From NCBI GenBank assembly GCA_016793165.1, contig JAEULA010000034.1, positions 310,001 through 374,000 on the forward strand: a stretch of 64,000 bases of DNA, written 5' to 3'. This DNA comes from Alphaproteobacteria bacterium (GTDB lineage Bacteria; Pseudomonadota; Alphaproteobacteria; CACIAM-22H2). How positions within the stretch are numbered: the first letter of the stretch is position 1; each line of letters opens with the position of its first letter. The translations under genes were made by a program, and so were the position numbers. Positions 50,020 to 58,957 of the stretch are shown here, piece by piece. The notes below the pieces were generated by a model that saw only the letters and a list, made by a program, of their open reading frames with translations, searched no databases and had not been told where the DNA came from.

Positions 50020-52077
50020 AGCCCCACCCGCAAGCCGATCCGCATCGGCGTCGACATCGGCGGCACGTTCACCGACCTCCAGATCCTGGACCTGCGCGAC
50101 GCCCGGCTCGTCAGCCACAAGGTCGCGACGACCCCCGCCGACCCCTCGATCGGCCTGCTCGACGGCGTGCGCGAGGCGGCACAGCGCTTCGGCTTCGCGC
50201 TCGACGACGTCGGCTATCTGCTGCACGGCACGACGATCGCGACGAATGCGGTGCTGGAGCGCAAGTTCCCGCGCGGCGCACTCGTCACCACCGCCGGCTT
50301 CGAGGACGTCCTCGAGATCACCCGCCACGCGCGCCGCGAGGTCTATTCCGTCCGCCCGCGGCCCTTCCCCGTCCTGATCGCCCGCGACCGCCGGGTCGGC
50401 GTCGCCGAGCGCATCCGCGCCGACGGCCGCATCGAGACGGCGCTGACGCGCGCGGCGCTGGACGCGCTCGCGCGGCGTCTGGCGACGCTCGACGTGGAAA
50501 CGGTCGCCGTGTCGCTGCTGAACGCCTACGTGAACCCGGCGCACGAGCACGCGATCCGCGATCATCTCGCCGCGGCCCTGCCCGGCGTCGCGGTGTCGAT
50601 CTCCTCGGCGATCAGCCCCGAGATCCGCGAGTACGAGCGCAGCTCGACCACCGTCCTGAACGCGCTGCTCACGCCGGTGGTGAAGGCCTATCTCGAGAAG
50701 CTCGTCGCGCGGATGACCGAGGCACGCTTCGAGCCGCGCCTGCTGATCGTGCAGTCGAACGGCCGGGTCTGCACGCCGGAGACGGCGGCGCAGGAGCCCG
50801 TCCGGCTGCTGCTGTCGGGCCCGAGCGGCGGCGCGCTCGCCGCCCTGCACCTCTCGCGCGCGCTCGGCGAGCCGTCGCTGGTCGGGGTCGACATGGGCGG
50901 CACCAGCTACGACGTCTCGGTCGTGCGCGAGGACCGCATCGACCTCGTGAACCAGGGCGAGATCGACCGCCTGCCGGTGCGCGTGCCGATGGTCGAGATC
51001 CGCACCATCGGCGCCGGCGGCGGCTCGATCGCGCGCGTCGACGCGGGCAGGCGCCTCGCGGTCGGACCGGAGAGCGCCGGCGCGCGGCCCGGGCCGGTCT
51101 GCTACGGCCATGGCGGCACGGAGCCGACGGTCACCGACTCCAACCTGGTGCTCGGGCGGCTCGACCCGGCTTTCTTCCTCGGCGGGAAGATGAAGCTCGA
51201 CCTCGCCGGCGCGCGCCGCGCCCTGACCGGGCGCATCGCCGACGCGCTGGACGTCGGCCCGGAGCAGGCGGCCGGCGGGATCCTGACGATGACCAACGCC
51301 AACCTCGCGGCGGCGATCCGGCTCAGCCTGTTCGAGAAGGGCCTCGATCCGCGCGACTTCGCGCTGCTCTCGTTCGGCGGCGCCGGCTCGCTGCACGCGA
51401 TCCACGTCGCCGAGGAACTCGGCATCCGCCGGGTGATCTTCCCGCGCGACGCGAGCACGCTGTCGGCCTGGGGCATCCTGCATTCCGACATCGGCCACGA
51501 CTTCGCGCGCTCGCGGGTCATGCCCGCGACCGCCGAGAGCCTGCCGACTCTCGCGGCCATGGCGGCGGAGCTGACGCGCCAGGGCGAGGCGCGGCTCGCC
51601 GCGGACGCCATTTCTCCGGCGGATCGCGCGCTGCGGTTCGCCGCCGACCTGCGCTATCGCGGCCAGGCCTTCGAGCTGACGGTGCCCTGGCGCTTCGAAC
51701 AGCTCGATGGAGCGGCGCTGGACGGCCTGGTCGCCGACTTCCACGCGATGCATCGCCAGCGGTTCTCCTACGCGAATCCCGACGACGCGGTCGAGATCGT
51801 CACCCTGCGGCTGGCGGCCATCGGCCGGCTCGAGCGTCCGCCCGGCGCCGCGGCGGCAGTTGCCGGCAGCACGGCGGCAGCGGGCATGCGGCCGGTGTGG
51901 CTCGATGGCGCCTGGCATCCCGTCAAGGTCCTGCGGCGCGACGCGCTCGGGCCGGGCGCCACCGTCGCCGGACCGGCGGTGATCGAGGAGGACTACACGA
52001 CCGCCCTGTTGATCGCCGGCTGGACGCTGCGCGTCGACCCGACCGGCCACCTGATCGCGACGAGGGACCTGACATGA
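50017..52077 (+). CDS. Hydantoinase/oxoprolinase subunit A (HyuA type)
   Basis: A 686-residue ATP-using subunit of a cyclic-amide hydrolase. Marks in order: GVDIGGTFTDLQILD (about residues 11-25), LHGTTIATNAVLERK, VDMGGTSYDVSVVRED, IGAGGGSIARVDAG, GLDPRDFALLSFGGAGSLHA. The start codon is CTG with a good ribosome site. The stop overlaps hyuB by four bases (ATGA). Substrates of this family include hydantoins, N-methylhydantoin, 5-oxoproline and acetophenone-type compounds. The coupled ureohydrolase suggests a ring that yields a guanidino product. Confidence 0.92.
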   Translation: MSPTRKPIRIGVDIGGTFTDLQILDLRDARLVSHKVATTPADPSIGLLDGVREAAQRFGFALDDVGYLLHGTTIATNAVLERKFPRGALVTTAGFEDVLEITRHARREVYSVRPRPFPVLIARDRRVGVAERIRADGRIETALTRAALDALARRLATLDVETVAVSLLNAYVNPAHEHAIRDHLAAALPGVAVSISSAISPEIREYERSSTTVLNALLTPVVKAYLEKLVARMTEARFEPRLLIVQSNGRVCTPETAAQEPVRLLLSGPSGGALAALHLSRALGEPSLVGVDMGGTSYDVSVVREDRIDLVNQGEIDRLPVRVPMVEIRTIGAGGGSIARVDAGRRLAVGPESAGARPGPVCYGHGGTEPTVTDSNLVLGRLDPAFFLGGKMKLDLAGARRALTGRIADALDVGPEQAAGGILTMTNANLAAAIRLSLFEKGLDPRDFALLSFGGAGSLHAIHVAEELGIRRVIFPRDASTLSAWGILHSDIGHDFARSRVMPATAESLPTLAAMAAELTRQGEARLAADAISPADRALRFAADLRYRGQAFELTVPWRFEQLDGAALDGLVADFHAMHRQRFSYANPDDAVEIVTLRLAAIGRLERPPGAAAAVAGSTAAAGMRPVWLDGAWHPVKVLRRDALGPGATVAGPAVIEEDYTTALLIAGWTLRVDPTGHLIATRDLT

Positions 52078-53735
52078 CGGACGCATCCAGCCGCCCGGCC
52101 CAGACCCTCGACCCGATCGAGCTCGAGGTCCTGCGCAACGCGCTGACCGCCGCCGCCGCGGAGATGGACGTGACGGTCTGGCGCACCTCGCGCTCGACCA
52201 TCGTTCGCGAGATGCTCGACTACTCGACCGCGATCTACGACCGCGACGGCTTCAACGTCGCGCAGTCGGTGCGGATCCCGCAGCACCTCAACTCGATGGG
52301 CTACGCGCTGCGCACCATCGTCGAGCAGTTCATCCCGCTCGAGCGCTGGGAGGACGGCGACGTCGTGATCGCCAACGACCCGTACTGCGGCGGCCAGCAC
52401 CTGCCTGACATCCTCGCATTCCGGCCGGTCTTCCACGACGGCGCGCGCGTCGCCATCGTCGGCACGCTCTGCCACCACCTCGACGTCGGCGGCATGTCGC
52501 CGGGCAGCTACACGGCGACCGCGACCGAGATCTACCAGGAAGGGCTGCGCATCCCGCCGATCAAGCTGTTCAAGCGCGGCGTGCGCAACGACGAGGTCTG
52601 GGCGATGCTCGGCCAGAACGTCCGCCAGACCGCGATCGTGCTCGGCGACCTGCAGTCGCAGATCGCCTCGCTCGAGGTCGGCGTCGGCAATGTGCGCAAG
52701 CTCGCCGCCAAGTACGGCGCCGAGACCCTGACGACGGCCTGCCGGGCCCTCCTCGACGCCTCCGACGCCGCGATGCGCGACGTCATCCGCCGGATGCCGG
52801 ACGGCACCTACAGTTTCGAGGACTTCCTCGACGACGACGGCATCACCACCGACAAGCCGGTCCGCCTGCACGCCACGGTGACGATCGCCGACGAGCGGAT
52901 GATCGTCGACCTGTCCGGCTCGAGCCCGCAGGTCCCCGGCCCGATCAATGCCACGCTCGGCTCGACCAGCTCGGCCGTCTACTACGCCGCGATGGCCTGC
53001 GCCGACCGGCCGATCCCGCCCAATGCCGGCTGCTATCGGCCGATCGAGATCGTGGCGCCCGAGGGTCTGATCGTTAACGCGCGCCATCCCGCCCCGGTCG
53101 CGCACCGCATCGCCCCCGGCCACCGGCTGGTGAACGTGCTGTTCGGCGCCTTCGCGCAGGCGGTGCCCGAGCGCATGCCCGCGGCCTATTACGGCTGCAG
53201 CTACGTCTGCAGCTTCCAGACCGAGACCGCCGACCATCGCCGCAACGTGCTGGTCGAGATCGAGATCGGCGGCAACGGCGCGCTGCCCGACGAGGACGGC
53301 GCCAGCGCCCTCAGCTTCGGAATGCACAACAACGCCAACATCCCGATCGAGATGATCGAGGCCGGCATGCCGATCGCCTTCGTCGGCTACGGCCTGCTGC
53401 CCGGCACGGGCGGCAGCGGCCGCCAGCGCGGCGGGCTCGGCCTGTGGCGGGAATGGCGGGTCGACGCCGAGCGCGCCACCTTCACCGCGCAGATGGACCG
53501 CTTCCGCCATCGCCCCTACGGACTTGCCGGCGGCGGCGCGGGCGCGCCCGGCCGATTGCTGCTGATCCGGGACGGCAGGACGACGCCGCTGCACTCGAAG
53601 GTGAGCAACCTGCCGCTGCTCAAGGGGGACGTCATCAGGCTGGAGACGTCGGGCGGCGGAGGCTTCGGCGATCCGGCGACCCGCGCGGTCGAGGCCGCCG
53701 GCCGCGACCGCGCGCTCGGCTACGTGACGGCATGA
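52074..53735 (+). CDS. Hydantoinase/oxoprolinase subunit B (HyuB type)
   Basis: A 553-residue partner of the HyuA protein. It begins with LDPIELEVLRNALTAAAAEMDVTVWRTSRS, then VIANDPYCGGQHLPDI, CHHLDVGGMSPGSYTATATEIYQEGLRIPP, the NAGCYRPIEIVAP segment and GGGGFGDPATR near the end. It is overlapped by four bases at both ends (with hyuA and the ureohydrolase), so all three proteins are made together. Confidence 0.93.
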   Translation: MTDASSRPAQTLDPIELEVLRNALTAAAAEMDVTVWRTSRSTIVREMLDYSTAIYDRDGFNVAQSVRIPQHLNSMGYALRTIVEQFIPLERWEDGDVVIANDPYCGGQHLPDILAFRPVFHDGARVAIVGTLCHHLDVGGMSPGSYTATATEIYQEGLRIPPIKLFKRGVRNDEVWAMLGQNVRQTAIVLGDLQSQIASLEVGVGNVRKLAAKYGAETLTTACRALLDASDAAMRDVIRRMPDGTYSFEDFLDDDGITTDKPVRLHATVTIADERMIVDLSGSSPQVPGPINATLGSTSSAVYYAAMACADRPIPPNAGCYRPIEIVAPEGLIVNARHPAPVAHRIAPGHRLVNVLFGAFAQAVPERMPAAYYGCSYVCSFQTETADHRRNVLVEIEIGGNGALPDEDGASALSFGMHNNANIPIEMIEAGMPIAFVGYGLLPGTGGSGRQRGGLGLWREWRVDAERATFTAQMDRFRHRPYGLAGGGAGAPGRLLLIRDGRTTPLHSKVSNLPLLKGDVIRLETSGGGGFGDPATRAVEAAGRDRALGYVTA

Positions 53736-54640
53736 GCGCCGCCCCGCCGACATTCGCCCAGAGCGGCGGCTTCCTCGGACTCGGGCCGCGCGCCGACGCC
53801 GCGATTGCGGTCGCCGGCATCCCGTTCGACATCGGCACGACCAACCGCAGCGGCGCGCGCTTCGGGCCGACGGCGATCCGGCAGGCGAGCCGCATGCTCG
53901 TCGACGGGCTGCATCCGCAACGCTGGGTCGACCCCGCGCGCGGCGCGGTCGCCGACGTCGGCGACTTCGCCATCGCGCTGGGCGACATTCCGGCGAGCCT
54001 CGCCCTGATCGAGCGCCAGGCGGCGGCGCATCGCCACCTCGTGGCGCTCGGCGGCGACCACGGCGTGACGCTCGCCCTGCTGCGCGCCCTCGCGAAGCGT
54101 CGCGGCGGGCCGGTCGCGCTCGTCCACTTCGACGCGCATGTCGACACCTGGCCGGACAGCTTCGGCCAGCGCTACGGGCACGGTTCCGTCTTCTTCAACG
54201 CGATCGAGGAGGGCCTCGTCGACCCGCGGCGGATGATCCAGATCGGCATCCGCAGCCCGGTCCAGCGCGAGGTGTGGGACTGGACGCTCGGCAAGGGGGT
54301 GACGATCGTCACCGCCGAGCGCGCGCACGAGCTCGGCGCCGCGGCCGTCGCCGAGGCGATTCGCGCCGCGATCGGCGACTCGGGCGCCTATCTCAGCTTC
54401 GACATCGACGCGCTCGATCCGGCCTTTGCGCCCGGCACCGGCACGCCCGAAATCGGCGGCCTCGCGAGCTGGCAGGCGCAAGCGATCCTGCGCCGCCTCG
54501 GCGGCCTCGACTGGATCGGCGCCGACGTCGTCGAAGTCGCGCCGGCCTACGACGTCGCCGAGATCACCGCGCTCGCCGCGGCGACGATCGCGTGGGAGTA
54601 CCTCGCGCTCGCCGGCGGCAGCGGCGCTTCGCGCGCTTGA
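53732..54640 (+). CDS. Agmatinase/guanidinobutyrase-type ureohydrolase
   Basis: A 302-residue manganese hydrolase of the arginase family, which releases urea from a guanidino group. Metal ligands are visible in GGDHGVTLAL, VHFDAHVDTWPD and LSFDIDALDPAFAPGTGTPE. The GHGSVFFNAIEEG loop is typical of agmatinases and guanidinobutyrases rather than arginase. Coupling to hyuAB by overlap suggests that it acts on the ring-opened product; the polyamine genes 224 bases downstream allow the alternative that it makes putrescine from agmatine. Confidence 0.9.
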   Translation: MSAAPPTFAQSGGFLGLGPRADAAIAVAGIPFDIGTTNRSGARFGPTAIRQASRMLVDGLHPQRWVDPARGAVADVGDFAIALGDIPASLALIERQAAAHRHLVALGGDHGVTLALLRALAKRRGGPVALVHFDAHVDTWPDSFGQRYGHGSVFFNAIEEGLVDPRRMIQIGIRSPVQREVWDWTLGKGVTIVTAERAHELGAAAVAEAIRAAIGDSGAYLSFDIDALDPAFAPGTGTPEIGGLASWQAQAILRRLGGLDWIGADVVEVAPAYDVAEITALAAATIAWEYLALAGGSGASRA

Positions 54641-54646
54641 GCGCGC
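54631..54646 (+). repeat. Hairpin spanning the ureohydrolase stop codon
   Basis: GCGCGC (54631-54636), loop TTGA holding the TGA stop codon, and GCGCGC (54641-54646) form a perfect 6-bp stem. A second weaker stem (54651-54671) follows and precedes ATCTTTT. The pair may act as a weak terminator or stabilise the 3' end. Confidence 0.4.
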
Positions 54647-54864
54647 CTGTGCGTGTGCCGGGACACACCGCGCGAGATCTTTTGGCTCAGTCTGCGAATA
54701 AGGCTTGCGCGTCGGCGTGGTTCGATTATTTACCGGCGCTCAGACGCAAATCGCACGTGCCCTAGGCTAGCTCGCGATCAAGCGAGCGGGGTCAAGCAAC
54801 GACGGAACGCGTCCTGTTCGGTAGCGCCGATCATCAGTGGGTCGGCACCTTATGGGAGCCTTTC
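54641..54864. promoter_or_regulatory. Leader of the polyamine gene block
   Basis: About 220 bases that are less GC-rich than average. A perfect hairpin GCTCGC-GATCAA-GCGAGC lies at 54770-54787. GGGAG at 54854-54858 is the ribosome site of the decarboxylase gene. The promoter is probably in the patch around 54715-54735 (GTGGTTCGATTATTTACC). I cannot identify a riboswitch. Confidence 0.45.
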
Positions 54865-56295
54865 ATGGTTGTGGCACGTCGCGCCGCGGCGCCTCCTGAC
54901 CTTGCACATCGCTCGGCCCCGTCGCAGGCCGCCGTCGAGGCGTTGCCGGGCGGGCGCCGCGCGACTCGGACCGCCGCGTCGCCGATCGGCGCGTCGAGCC
55001 GCGCCGCGGCCGCGCGCGCGACCTCCGCGCCTCCGACCCTCTCCCCGTTTCCGCTGACCGGCACTGCCCTCGCCGCGGCCGAGCCGCCGCGGTTCCGCGC
55101 CGCGGTCGCGCCGCTGCGCCGGCGCGTCGACGCGGCGCCGGCCGCGCTGCCGACGGTGGACGCCGTCGTGCGCGCCGAGCGCCCCGAGGAGCCCTTGCAC
55201 TGCCTGCGCCCGGCGGCCCTCGCCGCGGCGGCACGCGCCTTCGTGGCGGCCTTCCCCGGCGACACGTTGTACGCCGTGAAGTGCAACCCGGAGCCGCGCG
55301 TCCTGCGCGCCCTCTGGGCGGGCGGGGTGCGCCAGTTCGACTGCGCCTCGCCGGCCGAGGTCGCGGTCGTGCGCCACCTCTTCGGCGAAGCGGCCGGGAT
55401 CCGCTACATGCACCCCGTCAAGACGCGCGCGGCGATCCGCGAGGCGTACGCGTCGCATGGCGTGCGCGTCTTCGCCTTCGACTCGGCGGACGAGCTCGCC
55501 AAGCTGGTCGCCGAGACCGGCGGCGACGCGCTCGGCCTCGTCGTGCGCCTCGCGGTCAAGGGCGGCGGCTCCTACGACCTCAGCGGCAAGTTCGGCGCGC
55601 GCCCGGCGGACGCGGTCGAGCTGCTGCGGGCGGCGCGGCCGCATGCCCGGACGCTGGGCGTGTCCTTCCATGTCGGCTCGCAGTGCCTCGACCCGGCGGC
55701 CTACGCCGCGGCCGTCGCGCTGGCCGGCGAGGTCATCCGCGCGGCAGGTGTTCCGGTCGAGGTCCTCGATGTCGGCGGCGGCTTCCCGGCGAGCTATCCG
55801 GACATCGTGCCGCCCGCGCTCGAGCACTTCATGACGGTGATCGGCGAGGCGCATCGCGGCCTCGAGATCCCCGGCCTCGCGCTGTGGGCGGAGCCCGGGC
55901 GCGCGCTCGTCGCGGGCGGCGCCTCGGTCGTGGTGCAGGTGGCGCTGCGCCGCGACGGTGCGCTGTTCATCAACGACGGCGTCTACGGCGCGCTGTCGGA
56001 CGCCGGGGCCCCCGGCTTCCGCTTCCCGTGCCGTCTCATTCCCGGCGATGGCCGCGAAGTCGATGCCCGCACCGGCGGCTTCGAGCTCTTCGGCCCGACC
56101 TGCGACAGCGCCGACCGGATGAAGGGCCCGTTCGTCCTGCCGGCCTGCGTGCGCGAGGGCGACTGGCTCGAGATCGGCCAGCTCGGCGCCTATGGCGCCG
56201 CGCTTCGAACGGCCTTCAACGGATTTGACCGCGCGCGACTCGTCGACGTTTGCGACGATCCGATGCTGGCCACCCCCGGCTACCCGCCCAACTAG
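54865..56295 (+). CDS. Group IV PLP decarboxylase, ornithine-type, with N-terminal extension
   Basis: A 476-residue enzyme of the alanine-racemase-fold Orn/DAP/Arg decarboxylases. PLP Lys is in LYAVKCNPEP, with GVSFHVGSQ, VLDVGGGFP and the WAEPGRALVAGG segment following. Active-site Cys of the partner subunit is in GPTCDSADRM, and the terminal YGAALRTAFNGF is standard. The first 95 residues are Ala/Arg/Pro-rich and without known fold, although GGGAG stands six bases before the ATG, so they seem to be translated. The family core is normally about 380 residues. It is followed by homospermidine synthase and a second decarboxylase; it probably makes putrescine or a related diamine. Confidence 0.88.
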   Translation: MVVARRAAAPPDLAHRSAPSQAAVEALPGGRRATRTAASPIGASSRAAAARATSAPPTLSPFPLTGTALAAAEPPRFRAAVAPLRRRVDAAPAALPTVDAVVRAERPEEPLHCLRPAALAAAARAFVAAFPGDTLYAVKCNPEPRVLRALWAGGVRQFDCASPAEVAVVRHLFGEAAGIRYMHPVKTRAAIREAYASHGVRVFAFDSADELAKLVAETGGDALGLVVRLAVKGGGSYDLSGKFGARPADAVELLRAARPHARTLGVSFHVGSQCLDPAAYAAAVALAGEVIRAAGVPVEVLDVGGGFPASYPDIVPPALEHFMTVIGEAHRGLEIPGLALWAEPGRALVAGGASVVVQVALRRDGALFINDGVYGALSDAGAPGFRFPCRLIPGDGREVDARTGGFELFGPTCDSADRMKGPFVLPACVREGDWLEIGQLGAYGAALRTAFNGFDRARLVDVCDDPMLATPGYPPN

Positions 56296-56335
56296 CGACC
56301 CCAACCCGAACCGACGCCCGAGGAACAGCGCAGGA

Positions 56336-57742
56336 ATGAAGCACGTCACGTTCAACGGCCGTCTGGTCATGGTCGGGTTCGGCAGCATCGGCCAGGGGGT
56401 CCTCCCCCTGGTCCTCCGGCATATCGACATGCCGAGCGACCGGATCACGATCGTCACCGCCGAGCCGCGGGGCGAGGCGGTGGCCCGCGAGCACGGCGTG
56501 ACCTTCGTCCAGACCGCGATCACGCGCGAGAACCTCGAAGGGACCCTGGCGCCGCTGCTCGGGCCCGGCGACTTCCTGCTGAACCTCTCCGTGGACGTCG
56601 CGTCCGTCGCGCTGATCGAGTTCGCCCAGGCGAAGGGCGCGTTCTACCTCGACACATGCATCGAGCCCTGGGCGGGCGGCTACACCGACCCCACCCTGTC
56701 GCCGTCGCAGCGCTCAAACTACGCGCTGCGCGAGGCGGCGCTGGCGCTCGCGCCGCGCTTCGCGGGCGGCCCGACGACGGTGCTGACCCACGGGGCCAAC
56801 CCCGGCCTGGTGTCGCATTTCGTCAAGGAAGCGCTGCTCACCATCGCGCGCGACACCGGCCGTCGGTCCGCGACGCCGTCCGACCGGGCCGGCTGGGCCG
56901 CGCTCGCCCGCGATCTCGGCATCAAGGTGATCCACATCGCCGAGCGCGACACCCAGGCGGCGGCGGCGCCGAAGACGCGCGGCGAGTTCGTGAACACCTG
57001 GTCGATCGACGGCTTCGTCGGCGAGGGTTCGCAGCCGGCGGAGCTCGGCTGGGGCACGCACGAGCGGCACTTTCCCGCGGACGGGCGGCGGCACGAGTTC
57101 GGCTGCGACGCGGCCATCTACCTGATGCGTCCCGGCGCCAGTACCCGCGTGCGGAGCTGGACGCCGCTCGAGGGGCCGTTCCATGGTTTTCTGGTGACCC
57201 ACAACGAGTCGATCTCGATCGCGGACTACTACACGCTGGAGCGCGACGGCGCCGTGGCGTACCGCCCGACCGTCCACTACGCCTATCACCCCTGCGACGA
57301 CGCGGTGCTCAGCCTGCACGAGATCGCGGGCAAGAACTGGGCCCTGCAGCCGCGCAAGCGCCTGATGATGGACGAGATCGTCGAGGGCATCGACGAACTC
57401 GGCGTGCTGCTGATGGGGCACGCCAGGGGCGCCTTCTGGTACGGCTCGCGCCTGTCGATCGCCGAGGCCCGCCGCCTGGTGCCGCACAACAACGCCACCA
57501 GCCTGCAGGTCACGGCGGCGGTCCTGGGCGGCATGATCTGGGCGATCGAGAACCCGCGGGCCGGCGTGGTCGAGGCGGACCAGATCGACCATCACCGCAT
57601 CCTCGAGATCGCCCGCCCCTATCTGGGCGAGGTCGTCGGCGCCTATGGCGACTGGACGCCGCTGCACGGCCGCGAGTCCCTGTTCCCGGAGACGCTCGAC
57701 CGCTCCGATCCCTGGCAATTCGTGAACTTCCGCGTCGTATAA
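56336..57742 (+). CDS. hss: Homospermidine synthase
   Basis: A 468-residue NAD-dependent enzyme joining two putrescines, or putrescine and spermidine, into homospermidine. The N-terminal Rossmann fold reads LVMVGFGSIGQGVLPLVLRHID. Bacterial HSS marks follow: LDTCIEPWAGGYTD, THGANPGLVSHFVKEAL, NTWSIDGFVGEGSQPAELGWGTHE and THNESISIADYY. The length is as expected. It lies 40 bases after the first decarboxylase gene and 26 before the second, so a putrescine source is on each side. Confidence 0.94.
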   Translation: MKHVTFNGRLVMVGFGSIGQGVLPLVLRHIDMPSDRITIVTAEPRGEAVAREHGVTFVQTAITRENLEGTLAPLLGPGDFLLNLSVDVASVALIEFAQAKGAFYLDTCIEPWAGGYTDPTLSPSQRSNYALREAALALAPRFAGGPTTVLTHGANPGLVSHFVKEALLTIARDTGRRSATPSDRAGWAALARDLGIKVIHIAERDTQAAAAPKTRGEFVNTWSIDGFVGEGSQPAELGWGTHERHFPADGRRHEFGCDAAIYLMRPGASTRVRSWTPLEGPFHGFLVTHNESISIADYYTLERDGAVAYRPTVHYAYHPCDDAVLSLHEIAGKNWALQPRKRLMMDEIVEGIDELGVLLMGHARGAFWYGSRLSIAEARRLVPHNNATSLQVTAAVLGGMIWAIENPRAGVVEADQIDHHRILEIARPYLGEVVGAYGDWTPLHGRESLFPETLDRSDPWQFVNFRVV

Positions 57743-57768
57743 CCGCGCCCGAGAGAAGGACCCCAGAC

Positions 57769-58896
57769 GTGACGAAGAAGATCCAGCGCTTCCTTGCCGA
57801 GAACCGCCCCCAGACCCCGTGCCTGGTGGTCGACCTCGACGTCGTGGCCGACAACTACCGCAAGCTCAAGACCGCGGTGCCGCAGGCGCTGATCTACTAC
57901 GCGATCAAGGCCAACCCGGCGCCGGAGATCCTGAAGCTGCTCGTCGGCGTCGGCTCGTCCTTCGACACCGCCAGCCTGAACGAGATCGACATGGTCCTGG
58001 CGGCCGGAGGGTCGGCCGACAAGATCAGCTACGGCAACACCATCAAGAAGAAGAGCGACATCGCCGCGGCGCATGCCCGCGGCGTCCGGCTCTTCGCCTT
58101 CGACAGCCAGGCCGAGCTCGACAAGATCGCCGAGGCGGCGCCCGGCGGCCGGGTGTTCTGCCGGATCCTGACTTCGGGCGTCGGCGCCGACTGGCCGCTC
58201 AGCCGTAAGTTCGGGTGCGAGGTGGAGATGGCCCGCGACCTGCTGATCGAGGCCGCCAAGCGCGGCGTCGTCCCGCACGGCGTGTCGTTCCATGTCGGCT
58301 CGCAGATGAAGGACCCCGAGGCGTGGGATTCCGCCGTTGCGCAGGCGGCCTGGATCTTCAAGGAGTGCGAGACCGCGGGCGTCACCCTGAACATGCTCAA
58401 CATCGGCGGCGGGTTCCCGACGCGCTATCGCCGCGACATCCCGACCATGGGCACCTACGGCGAGGCGATCGACGCGGCGCTCAAGCGCCATTTCGGCAAC
58501 CGCGTGCCCGAGATCATCGTCGAGCCGGGCCGCCAGATGGTCGGCGATGCCGGGATCATCCAGACCGAGGTCGTGCTGATCAGCCGCAAGGGCCGCAACG
58601 ATCCGCGCCGCTGGGTCTATCTCGACATCGGCAAGTTCGGCGGCCTCGCCGAGACGCTGGACGAGGCGATCCAGTACCCGATCTCCACACCGCGCCGCGG
58701 CAAGGTGGAGCGCGTGATCCTGGCCGGGCCGACCTGCGACTCCGCCGACGTGATCTACGAGAAGGCCGACTACCGCCTGCCCCTCGACCTCGAGGTCGGC
58801 GATCGCCTCGAGATCCGTGCGACCGGCGCCTACACCACGACCTACGCCTCGGTCGCCTTCAACGGCTTCGAGCCACTCAAGACCTACTGCATCTGA
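57769..58896 (+). CDS. Ornithine decarboxylase, group IV PLP type
   Basis: A 375-residue enzyme starting at GTG with GAGAGAAGGA upstream. Marks: YYAIKANPAP (PLP Lys), FDTASLNEIDMVL, SFHVGSQMKD, NIGGGFPTRY, VEPGRQMVGDAG, GPTCDSADVIYE and TTYASVAFNGF. It matches bacterial/eukaryal-type ODC in length. Its paralogue at 54865 has a long extension and diverged core. Putrescine from here would feed homospermidine synthase. Confidence 0.93.
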   Translation: MTKKIQRFLAENRPQTPCLVVDLDVVADNYRKLKTAVPQALIYYAIKANPAPEILKLLVGVGSSFDTASLNEIDMVLAAGGSADKISYGNTIKKKSDIAAAHARGVRLFAFDSQAELDKIAEAAPGGRVFCRILTSGVGADWPLSRKFGCEVEMARDLLIEAAKRGVVPHGVSFHVGSQMKDPEAWDSAVAQAAWIFKECETAGVTLNMLNIGGGFPTRYRRDIPTMGTYGEAIDAALKRHFGNRVPEIIVEPGRQMVGDAGIIQTEVVLISRKGRNDPRRWVYLDIGKFGGLAETLDEAIQYPISTPRRGKVERVILAGPTCDSADVIYEKADYRLPLDLEVGDRLEIRATGAYTTTYASVAFNGFEPLKTYCI

Positions 58897-58926
58897 CCCC
58901 GGCTGCTTCCGGCCCCGGCCGGCCCT

Positions 58927-58941
58927 CGGCGCCAGGCGCCG
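58927..58941. terminator. Hairpin between convergent genes
   Basis: CGGCGCC, a one-base gap, GGCGCCG: a perfect GC dyad in the 61-base space between the ornithine decarboxylase and the RsbW-like ATPase genes, which converge. It may slow transcription from both sides; there is no T tract. Confidence 0.4.
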
Positions 58942-58957
58942 GCGCGAGCGGCCGCGG

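Noticed and set aside
50167..52077. GTG at 50167 as the hyuA start
   Set aside because: It would remove the GVDIGGTFTD phosphate-binding motif, which is in frame upstream.
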